From Anticarsia gemmatalis (lineage: Eukaryota > Arthropoda > Insecta > Lepidoptera > Erebidae): a DNA stretch of 64,000 nt. The position numbers and the translations under genes were made by a program. The notes below the pieces were generated by a model. That model searched no databases and was not told the origin of the DNA. It saw only the letters and a program-made list of their open reading frames with translations. Shown here piece after piece: positions 54,185 through 61,985 of the stretch (position 1 is the first letter of the stretch; the number at the start of each line of letters is the position of its first letter). The stretch covers positions 4,999,124 to 5,063,123 of the forward strand of contig NC_134775.1 of the NCBI RefSeq assembly GCF_050436995.1, read 5' to 3'.

Positions 54185-55046
54185 AGCTTTTTGGGCAGAT
54201 AGGGATACTGACGGTGTCATCACAGTATGTGCTTGCAAACTTGTTGTATATAAAACAAAATTTAGGGACTTTCGCAACAAATAGCGATAGACACAATTAC
54301 AACACTAGAAACAGACACAAATTAGTAGGTCCCCATCATCGTTTACACAAGGTACACAATTCGTTTGTAGGTCTCGGCATTCGTTTCTTCAACAAGCTTC
54401 CCAAGCACATCATGGATTTACCCCTGCCAAAATTCAAAGTTGCTGTTAAGGTACATCTCGTTAGGAAAGCTTATTACAGAATTGATGAGTATCTAAACGA
54501 CAATAGCTCTTGGGATTAGTCGCTCGCTTGATAAGGATTCTTTGAAATTAGGGAACTTTGCTGTAAATTGTATAAACTCTGTAGCAGTAGGTCTAAATAT
54601 TGTAAAATATGGGCAATTAATGATGCAAATAGGTGATGTTACGTACAATTTGATGTTAATCATAAAACTGACACTTTTTTTTCTTTTATAATGTTCACAA
54701 CCAATGTGCTCACTTGCTGCCCATATTCGTATTATCACATGCTAGTAGGTGCTCCCAACATACGGTATGATCAGAGACTAATAAATAACCTAGCTATATT
54801 CATTTTCCTTAATTGACGTTTAGTCTATATCGCTGATTGTTGGCAGCTCCTCGCATGACCAATTATTGTATCAACCACATTGTAAAACTTTTGGCGATTG
54901 AAAAGAGTGGCCGTGAGTTTCTTGCTAGCTCTTCTCATAAGGCTCTACCCCCTTTCCGAGCTAGTGGTAGATTCAGTAATTGTAACGACTATCATAAGTG
55001 TCAATATTTGACCTAAATGAATAAATGATTTCATTTTGATTTTGAT
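54185..55046 (+). mobile_element. 5'-truncated LINE tail in K copy 2
   Basis: The coding end (to 54519) reads FGQIGILTVSSQYVLANLLY, RHNYNTRNRHKLVGPHHRLH and GIRFFNKLPKHIMDLPLPKF, the C-terminus of a Jockey/CR1-type ORF2. A long 3' UTR follows and ends ATTTCATTTTGATTTTGATT. Removing it rejoins the transposase (CDE then FLQTRMEEILDDI). The TSD is short or mutated (GAG on both sides). Confidence 0.78.
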
Positions 55047-55413
55047 TGAGTTCCTACAAACTAGGATGGAGGAAATTTTGGACGATATTCCACTGGCCCA
55101 ACTCCCTAACGTCTGGTACCAACACGACGGCGCATCCCCGCATGTGATGCTCAACGTGCGCCAGTGGCTCGACACAACCTTTAGTGACCGATGGATCGGC
55201 CGGTTTGGTCCTCATCACTGGCCACCGCGTTCTCCTGATTTAACCACACTAGACTTTTTTCTATGGGGTAACATGAAAGAAAAAGTGTTCGCGAGTGAGC
55301 GCTATTCGAGTGATGAAATGCGCTGTAGAATAGAATATGCATTTGGTAAACTGCGTGCGGAGTGTATCGAGGATGAGGCGCTCTCAACTCCTACCTCATC
55401 TCATAAGAAGTAA
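55047..55413 (+). pseudogene. K transposase, part 2: end of catalytic domain
   Basis: FLQTRMEEILDDIPLAQLPN leads to the second catalytic Asp (VWYQHDGASPHVMLNVRQWL) and the third (WPPRSPDLTTLDFFLWGNMK), giving the mariner-group D...D...D pattern. The C-terminus runs to SSHKK and a stop at 55411-55413. This half is free of lesions, so the upstream TGA, the lost ATG and the LINE insertion are what inactivate the gene. Confidence 0.85.
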
Positions 55414-55712
55414 TCGTACGTAATTGAGGTAATGAGTCACACCAATGATTTTTGTTATGAGCATATTTAAAAACTAGGTACTTCAAGGATAAAAAATCTG
55501 TTTTTATTTTTTTCGTATCTTCAAAAATGACCGAGATATTAAACATCAAAGTATGGCCTTCGCGCCAACCTCCGGCGAAGCGGCCGCACGGACGTGTGAC
55601 GTCATCTCGTAACACTGCTATTTCGTCAGTACTTGCCGATACCTACATAGGCTCGTTGCGCTCTCGCGGTTTCGCTTTAAATAATTTGTTTTGCTTATAG
55701 TGGACAAACAAA

Positions 55713-55829
55713 ATGGTTAGAAAATATTGTATTGTCCCTCTGTGTACTAACTCCAGTGAAAAAACACCCCAAAAATTGATTTTTTCTGTACCATGTAAAC
55801 TGTTTTATATTTTTGCAAAAAACACCTAA
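55713..55829 (+). pseudogene. THAP zinc-finger first exon
   Basis: From the ATG at 55713: MVRKYCIVPLCTNSSEKTPQ, then KLIFSVP. This is the start of a C2CH THAP DNA-binding finger (C-x4-C here, followed by TP..L.FSVP). The frame then meets a possible 5' splice site (CCAT followed by GTAAACTG at about 55795) and would stop at 55829 if unspliced. No second exon with the remaining Cys, His and AVPTIF-type residues was found, so it is probably a remnant. THAP domains are known from P-element transposases and from domesticated host factors. Confidence 0.62.
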
Positions 55830-55862
55830 TCTAAAACTTAAAGCCCGTTTCAGATACTGTCA

Positions 55863-55970
55863 AGCGCAAATGTTAAATAGAAGTTTATTGCCTTTTGAAC
55901 ACTTCCTCGAGGTCAAGATGCCATATCATGTTCATACCTACCTAGCAATAAACTTCTACTAAACAGTTGA
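55863..55970. repeat. Small inverted repeat inside the THAP element
   Basis: ATAGAAGTTTATTGC near 55876 and GCAATAAACTTCTA near 55946 are inverted copies separated by about 57 bp, possibly a tiny MITE core. Confidence 0.5.
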
Positions 55971-56746
55971 TACTATTTAATGAGCAGTTCAATGACCTCA
56001 CAGGCGGCGGCGAGCCGAGCGCGGCGGTTGAGTTGGCGTTGGTTTTTTGTTTTGAAAAAAGAACGCATGTTTATTAAATCTAATAATATCAAAATTAAAA
56101 TGTTAGTTTAAAAGTTCTCATTACACACCCAATCATATAAGACTACCTACCTACCTACAGAGTAGATTCATGCGTTCATATGATAGCCATCAACCTGACT
56201 AAAGTCAGAGGCAGGGGTGCCAACTTTTTTTTTTTATAATATTATTTTAAAACTATGTTTTCCAAATTTACACTTGGTAGGTACGTAACACTCATTATTT
56301 GTAAATTGTATTGTTAACTACACACAAAAATATTATTAGTAGTATACGAGTTCAACTTTCTTTACCTGGGTCTAGTTGATGATTGTGTGCGTGGCGATCG
56401 AGATCGAGGATATCTTATTTTACAAAAAACACGATGATTAAATTTATAACACATACACATACTCAGACTCTTTAAATATTAAATGCAAATCACTTTTCAA
56501 ATCAAAACTCCGCATCACCCGCAGTCGAACAAGCGTGTCTGTTGCGTCGTGACGTCAGCGCATAGCGCGCGAAGCAACGCAAATTTAAAAAAGCAGTGAA
56601 ACTTTATAACGCTGTAACTTCGGTAATTTTGATCCGATTTTGATAAAACAAAAACTATTATTATCAGCATAAGTACACAAATTAAATGCAGTATGTTTAA
56701 TAGTCATATTTTGATGTGCTGGTGTGACTCATTGAGTGTTCATATC

Positions 56747-57295
56747 AATTTGCTATTATCAGTACCTGATGTTATTTATTTATTCATTTGGGAATTATTT
56801 TTCAATTTCGCGTACGTCTAAGTAGGCACACAGGGTTTTTTATTTTGAGAATTTACGAATTTTTACGAATGGGCGCCACGTGTGCCGGCGGCTCTCTTTG
56901 ATAGTTCGAGCAGTTCGCTCGCGGAAGACGGAAGCTCTTCACCGGTTTAGTTATGTCGTGTTCGTCGTGTCGTGTGTGAACTGTTGTTTATTATTACTTG
57001 TTATTGTTTCGGTTTTGTGTCGTTAGTGTTTTTATCGTTATTATTTTACACAACTGCACTTCGAGAATAAGAGTAACAAAACTTGTTACTCTTATTCTCG
57101 AAGTGCAGTTGTGTTAGTGAATACGATTGATGTTAATGTGTTATGGTGAAGCTTGTGGAAGTGCACGGCGTGCTCTGCATCTGTACGTTCAGAATCCAAA
57201 GGTACTCAAACTCTCGCCATACACCAGATAATTGCATGTTCATTGATATTGATAACAATTTGTTTTAGCACTTTCTTGTTATTGGTTACTTTTGC
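56747..57295 (+). mobile_element. Transposon K, copy 3: decayed short copy
   Basis: Matches 42937-43437: TTCATATCAATTTGCTATTATC, CGCGTACGTCTAAGTAGGCA, GGCTCTCTTTGATAGTT, then remnants of the transposase start (LMCYGEACGSARRALHLYVQ). It has an extra perfect hairpin at 57048-57114 and ends in a retroposon insertion. Confidence 0.7.
57048..57114. repeat. Perfect 31-bp hairpin in K copy 3
   Basis: 57048-57078 (starting ACACAACTGCACTTCGAG) is the exact complement of 57084-57114, with a 5-nt loop. Copy 1 at about 43230 has only the right arm, so the left arm arose as a local inverted duplication. Confidence 0.92.
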
Positions 57296-57307
57296 TAGTA
57301 TTGTTTG

Positions 57308-57419
57308 CATGTTTGAGATGTTTCTGACTGTGACCACGGCGAGTGCAACCTGCGCCGAAACGTTAGGCATTTTAAGGTAAAATGCGTGTTCGCGTTAATT
57401 CCCGTATTCTATTATACAT
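57308..57419 (+). mobile_element. Short retroposon H, simple copy
   Basis: TAGTATTGTTTG flanks it (57296-57307 and 57420-57431). The 112-bp body contains GACCACGGCGAGTGCAACCT, GCGCCGAAACGTTAGGC and ends CCCGTATTCTATTATACAT. No poly(A), no coding capacity. Confidence 0.75.
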
Positions 57420-57431
57420 TAGTATTGTTTG

Positions 57432-57790
57432 ATTTCACGTTACAACTTTTGTAACATATGGGTCTGCCAATATAATAAACGATACGTAAGACTGTTATCT
57501 AATGATAGCGTTGCATACAAGTGAGCGCATAGACGCGTTTGTATGCGTACGTACCTACGACATGACGCGGCATGTCGACGCTCGGACTACCTACTGTGCA
57601 ACTACAATACAATAAGCAATTTCATAGGCGTGCGCGTGGATACATCGCGTTGTTCATGATACATTGAGTGCTCAAAAATGACTAACTCGGGAACCAATTA
57701 TTGCCGAGAAAAATGGTTGAAATAAATTTTGCGCAAGTAATGTCACAAAATTAACACTGAAGTTTTCGGTTAACCGTCGTTTATACCTTG
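57432..57790. other. Noncoding spacer
   Basis: Mixed sequence without a reading frame or repeat that I recognise. Confidence 0.5.
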
Positions 57791-57794
57791 TATA

Positions 57795-58252
57795 TATAAA
57801 GGGGAAAATCAAAGGATTAGGTGACAATGGAGGAACAATATGGCACTCCAGAAGCGCTAATAACGGTGTGAGAATGTGCATATACACCAGGAATGGCGTA
57901 AATGCATGGCCTTTGCACGAATTCAGCTACAGGGATCTGACGGCAGTCAAGATCAACTCAGGGGGAAAAGATAGCAGCAAGACTATCATCTCCGCCACTG
58001 TCTACCTTCCCGATGACGAACCTAACCCGATCTCAACACAACTTGAAGATCTGGTTAACCACAGCATCCGGCACAAGATGGACACCATTATTGGATGCTA
58101 TGCAAATGCTCACCACGTGATCTGGGGCAGCTCAGACACCAATAGAAGGGGAGAAAAAGTACTAGAATATCTGGTAAGTTCTCCTATACAAATACTCAAT
58201 GGAGGAAACAACCCTACCTTTGTCAATGCGCGGAGAGGTGAGGTAATAGATA
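57795..58252 (+). pseudogene. LINE P endonuclease, part 1
   Basis: The frame reads GKIKGLGDNGGTIWHSRSAN, NGVRMCIYTRNG, YRDLTAVKINSGG, SATVYLPDDEPNPI, then the APE core IIGCYANAHHVIWGSSDTNR with the loop RRGEKVLEYLVSSPIQILNG and PTFVNARRGEVID. The core Asp of the usual GCDANAHH is Tyr here. It is cut by the TRIM and continues at 59305 with ITLTTNTA and SLSDHRYI. The N-terminal catalytic Asn and Glu region is missing. Confidence 0.8.
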
Positions 58253-58494
58253 TGTGGAGGAACGAGGTGATCATGTTCCTCCAACTCAAAGGGAGGATCC
58301 TCCGACCAAGCGAAGTGATCGTGCCTGGTGGACCTAGGCTGCCCGACTGTTGTAGTCGGGAACTTGTATATATAGTTAGTTGCAATGCAAACTTCGATAG
58401 CGCGATCTAGGATTGTGACGTCAGTCACAATGCGCGTGGTGGTTGGTTGCGCGCTGGTCCCAGTAGATGTCGCTGTATGTAGCGAGCCGCTACA
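58253..58494 (-). repeat. TRIM 3' LTR
   Basis: Plus-strand ends TGTGGAGGAACGAGG and CGAGCCGCTACA. On the minus strand the promoter part holds CRE-like TGACGTCA followed after about 50 bp by CTATATATA. Confidence 0.94.
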
Positions 58495-58508
58495 TCACTC
58501 CCCCTCAG
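58495..58508 (-). promoter_or_regulatory. TRIM polypurine tract
   Basis: Plus-strand TCACTCCCCCTCAG gives CTGAGGGGGAGTGA on the minus strand, directly before the 3' LTR. Confidence 0.85.
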
Positions 58509-58570
58509 ACCGTAGGTCGATCTTCTCTTCATGTCAGTCAGTCTCTCCAGTGCCATGCATTGATTAGTCC

Positions 58571-58780
58571 CAGTGAGTCGGAACTGTATGCCGCTAGTCC
58601 CAGTGAGTCGGAACTGTATGCCGCTAGTCCCAGTGAGTCGGAACTGTATGCCGCTAACTCCAGTGAGTCGGAGAGGTGCGGTGTGCGGTGTGCAGTGTGC
58701 GGTGAAGTGTCCCCAGTGAGTCGGAGAGGTGCGGTGTGCGGTGTGCAGTGTGCGGTGAAGTGTCCCCAGTGAGTCGGAGC
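58571..58780. repeat. TRIM internal tandem repeats
   Basis: Three 30-bp units (58571, 58601, 58631) and two 53-bp units (58661, 58714), plus a partial one at 58767. All start CAGTGAGTCGGA. Confidence 0.93.
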
Positions 58781-59042
58781 GAGGTGCTTGTTGTCTGCGG
58801 TGAGTCGAGACGAAGCGTTGCGGTGCCCTGGGTGCGTCAGAGTAGCGTGACGATGATGCCCAGGTTGGACGCGCTGAGGCCGTAGGGTATGCCAGTCATG
58901 TGCGTGAGCGACATGTTCGTGGAGTGCCCTGGTGTGGCCGAAGATGCTGGCTGGAGTTGTACGACTGCTGCTGTAGGAGTGAGGAGTGATGAGGGTCCGA
59001 AGGTTTGCTGCTGTTGGTCTGATCTTCGTGAAGGCTGCTTCC

Positions 59043-59061
59043 AATCACGTCGGGGTCACCA
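59043..59061 (-). promoter_or_regulatory. TRIM primer-binding site, tRNA-Trp
   Basis: Plus-strand AATCACGTCGGGGTCACCA equals the 3' end of tRNA-Trp (as recalled) plus CCA over 19 nt, so the minus strand is a perfect primer site one base inside the LTR. Confidence 0.88.
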
Positions 59062-59062
59062 C

Positions 59063-59304
59063 TGTGGAGGAACGAGGTGATCATGTTCCTCCAACTCAAA
59101 GGGAGGATCCTCCGACCAAGCGAGGTGATCGTGCCTGGTGGGCCTAGGCTGCCCGACTGTTGTAGTCGGGAACTTGTATATATAGTTAGTTGCAATGCAA
59201 ACTTCGATAGCGCGATCTAGGATTGTGACGTCAGTCACAATGCGCGTGGTGGTTGGTTGCGCGCTGGTCCCAGTAGATGTCGCTGTATGTAGCGAGCCGC
59301 TACA
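59063..59304 (-). repeat. TRIM 5' LTR
   Basis: 242 bp, differing from the other LTR at two positions noticed (GCGAGGTG against GCGAAGTG, GTGGGCC against GTGGACC). Confidence 0.94.
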
Positions 59305-59308
59305 GATA

Positions 59309-60555
59309 TAACCCTAACCACTAACACTGCTAGCAATAATATCGCTAACTGGCATGTATAAAGTGAAATCTCCCTTTCAGATCATAGATATATATGCTTT
59401 AACTATGGGACAACTCAAGTAGACACAACTACGATCAGAAGGAATCCCAAACACACGGACTAGGATAACTATAGCAATGATCTAAAGATCTTGCTAGGTG
59501 ACCCGAAGTGCAAGCTCAATTCTTCCTTGGATATAGAACTTGAAGCAGCCCGGTTATTGAAAACGATCACACAGGCCTGGACGGATAACTGCCCGGCAAA
59601 AGAAATTAATCCCAAAAAAGTCCCTTGGTGGAACAAGGAACTAGAGGCTCTAAAACGTGAAACCAGAATCGCCTTTAACAGAGCTAACGCCCGAAATGTC
59701 TACAGTGACTATTCAAAAAAGCTTACTGAATATCACAAAGCTGTAAGGAAAAGCAAGCGCAAATCCTGGACCAATCATTGCGGCCTAATTAGCTCGCTTC
59801 CAGAAAGCATGAGACTGACCAAAGCACTATCGCTGGCCAAAGAGGGGCTCTCTTTGGCTCCCCAGCATCAAAAACAAAGACGGGAAACTCACAGAATCTG
59901 GGGAAGAAACGCTACGCATTATGGCTACCGAACATTTCCCAGATTCAACTATCATCAACATAATGACAGATGAAGATATAACGCATAGCGGAGATAATCT
60001 CATCAAGACGCCAAGGGCTGAATGGAACACAGCCAGGAAAATAGTAGATGGAAACCTTCTGAAATGGGCAATTGACAGCTTTAAGCCCTATAAATCACCA
60101 GGACCAGATGGTATATACCCCATACTCCTACAAAAAGGCAGTGTCAATGTGTTAATACCACACTTGGTGCGTATTTACAGAGCATGCCTAGCCTATGGCC
60201 CTATACCAAAACTATGGTCAAAAGTGAAAGTAGTATACCTGCCTAAACCAGGAAAAACAAACTACGAAAATGTTAGGTCATATCGACCCATCAGCCTTAC
60301 ATCGTTTCTACTTAAAACGATCGAAAAGCTGATTGACAAACATATAAGAGACGGACCATTAAGAAATAATCCACTCCACGATAGGCAATGTGCTTATCAA
60401 CAAGGGAAATCGACCGAAACAGCTCTTCATCTAGTGATAGAACGAGCAGAGGCAGCACTGGAAAGCAAAGAAATATGCGTGGCCACCTTCATAGATATAG
60501 AAGGGGCCTTTGACAGAACCACCTTCGAAGCTATCCAAGATGCTGCTATAGATTT
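59309..60555 (+). pseudogene. LINE P endonuclease end, linker and RT start
   Basis: After the TRIM: ITLTTNTASNNIANWHV, SEISLSDHRYICF (SDH box), then the basic linker (VPWWNKELEALKRETRIAFN, YHKAVRKSKRKSW). A frame change lies near 59870-59920. The RT then reads YKSPGPDGIYPILLQKGS, KVVYLPKPGKTNYENVRSYR, PISLTSFLLKTIEKLID, QCAYQQGKSTETALH and FIDIEGAFDRTTFEAIQDAA. It breaks off at about 60555 before the YADD box, so the copy is 3'-truncated as well as frameshifted and TRIM-split. Confidence 0.82.
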
Positions 60556-60942
60556 TTTGGGCGGTAGGTATAAAATAAGTAAGACACACAAAATTTTATT
60601 CATTTAACAGTTTTTATTCAATTGATATCAATATATATTTAGTATTTACTACATTTAGTACATACCCAGTACTGAGTACATGTAGTATTATAGTCCGCTC
60701 AAAAAAGCAAGTGTAGAGTGCGTGAGCGGGATCCTAAGCAATTTCTTCAAAAATTGGTTTAGGATGCTTAGAGAATAAACATACTAAAAATCCCCGCCTC
60801 TAGGGGGGGCGCCGGAGTGGGGGGAGAGGGTTAAAGGTCCCATTTTTTAGTTTTTCACTAATATCTTTAAAACGGTTCGTTGTAGAGAAAAAGTTTCTTC
60901 TACATAATGAAAGATAATTAAAATTGTCTACATTAGTAAAAG
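60556..60942. other. Unclassified noncoding stretch
   Basis: AT-rich, then a G-rich run (CTAGGGGGGGCGCCGGAGTG near 60802) and AAAGGTCCCATTTTTTAG. No gene; possibly part of an unrecognised element. Confidence 0.4.
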
Positions 60943-61062
60943 ATTAAAGCCGTCTAAAAAGGGCCTCTATGTGTTGGCTTCGGCCCCACGCACGCCTACC
61001 AAATGTCCGGGACTCTGTAGTCCCGAGATATAAAACAGACGTACATAATAATAATAATAATA
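60943..61062 (+). mobile_element. LINE 3' tail fragment 1 with (ATA)n
   Basis: ATTAAAGCCGTCTAAAAAGG through GGGACTCTGTAGTCCCGAGAT to an ATA microsatellite. It matches 61673-61766 closely. GGGACTCTGTAGTCCC is a small hairpin. It appears to be a short 5'-truncated LINE copy. Confidence 0.65.
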
Positions 61063-61790
61063 AGCCCGCAGGGCACCTTGAGGCGAGGTGACGGGGAGTA
61101 GCGACCCCGCGGTACCTGAGTGCTCCAGGGGGAAGTCACCCTTCCTCATCTCCGGCTTGCCTTAGTTGGCTGGTCAGAGTGAAAACTGACGAGGAAGCGG
61201 TCCCCCACCTCTGGCTTGCCTTCATTGGCCGTCCAGAGTGGAGTCGCAAGAGCAGAGCTCCCACTCTGTTCGGAGGACGGATGCTGAGCGTAAGTGGCTA
61301 GTGGGCCAGTGATGCCGGACCCTCAGGGAGCAAATGATCTGAGTTTAACGTCCAGCGAGGCCTCTCCGTCCTTCAGCCGCTCACGTCCCTGTTGCCCCCT
61401 TGTTGCTATTTATGCGACTTGTTTAGGGGGCCCAGTTTGTGAGTTGGCAAGTCTCCGCCTGCCATTTTTACATGTTTTCAACATTGTTATCGGCAGGCGC
61501 CATAGTCCCCATAGATCCCCTGGTTTCCAGTCCATAAGCACCCCATCCCAATAGCCCAAGTAGTTTTTCCAGTTAGTTTTGCCATAGTTCCACACAGTCC
61601 GGTGATTGTCCTTGGGTGCATTTTATAGTGTCAACAGGGATAATCACCGGATTGTGACACCACACATTATTGAAAGATTAAAGCCGTCTAAAAAGGGCCT
61701 CTACGTGTTGGCTTCGGCCCCACGAACGCCTTCCAAATGTCCGGGACTCTGTAGTCCCGAGATAGGAAAGAGATAATAATAATAATTTAT
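61063..61790 (+). mobile_element. LINE 3' region, longer copy of the same tail
   Basis: GC-rich sequence (GCCCGCAGGGCACCTTGAGG, two similar TCCGGCTTGCC/TCTGGCTTGCC blocks near 61151 and 61211), then the same terminal segment as fragment 1 (61673-61766) and (ATA)n. It looks like a LINE 3' UTR; no ORF with recognised domains. Confidence 0.55.
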
Positions 61791-61915
61791 TCAACACCAA
61801 AAATAATCAAACAGTTACATTAAGGGTAGATAGTTGTACAATGTTTAGTTGTAAGATCTACGTTAAAGTTGTGAAACCCCTGTCTCTCAAACTAGGTAAA
61901 GACCTGTGATAGTAG
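61775..61915 (-). mobile_element. LINE 3' tail fragment in opposite orientation
   Basis: On the minus strand it runs AGGGGTTTCACAACTTTAAC...TTTTTGGTGTTGAATAAATT and ends in (TAT)n, sharing the ATA repeat with the preceding plus-strand tail, so two LINE tails meet end to end. Confidence 0.55.
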
Positions 61916-61985
61916 TTCCTCAATCTCTATCCTTCAGTCAGAACGGCCGGAATGGACTGATGACCTTGAAATAACAGAAGGCGAA

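Larger units (their letters stand above)
53338..55430 (+). mobile_element. Transposon K, copy 2 (IS630/Tc1/mariner group), split by a LINE tail
   Basis: The longest K copy: a 5' region like that of copy 1 (TTTTCGCTCGCGGAAAAC), a nearly complete transposase broken by a stop and by a LINE 3' end (54185-55046), and the 3' end GTACGTAATTGAGGTAA. The 3' side is joined to the THAP element. Confidence 0.78.
55434..56746 (+). mobile_element. THAP-domain transposon-like element with inverted ends
   Basis: Inverted ends GAGTCACACCA at the left and TGGTGTGACTC at the right, both bordered by AT, lie between K copy 2 and K copy 3. The first few hundred bases have a CpG-rich promoter-like part (GTGACGTCATCTCG) and a first exon with a THAP finger. 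The rest is noncoding with GC-rich patches and a second GTGACGTCAGCGC near 56550. The superfamily is not established; P-like or Kolobok-like elements are options because both use THAP domains. Confidence 0.6.
58253..59304 (-). mobile_element. TRIM: miniature LTR retrotransposon, minus strand
   Basis: Two 242-bp LTRs with two differences seen enclose 568 bp. On the minus strand: 5' LTR, one spacer base, a long tRNA-Trp primer-binding site, a noncoding tandem-repeat interior, a polypurine tract and the 3' LTR. The 4-bp TSD is GATA (58249-58252 and 59305-59308). There are no gag or pol domains. Confidence 0.94.
57795..60555 (+). mobile_element. LINE P (I/LOA/Jockey-like), truncated at both ends, split by a TRIM
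   Basis: Endonuclease coding from about 57795 is interrupted at 58252 by the TRIM and resumes at 59305-59309 (the 4-bp TSD GATA completes EVID-ITLTTNTAS). RT coding stops abruptly near 60555 inside the palm. No 3' UTR is attached. Confidence 0.82.

Noticed and set aside
58538..59044. A 168-codon minus-strand open frame across the TRIM interior
   Set aside because: It begins with TTG, has no internal Met, and much of it is translated tandem repeat. No domain was recognised.
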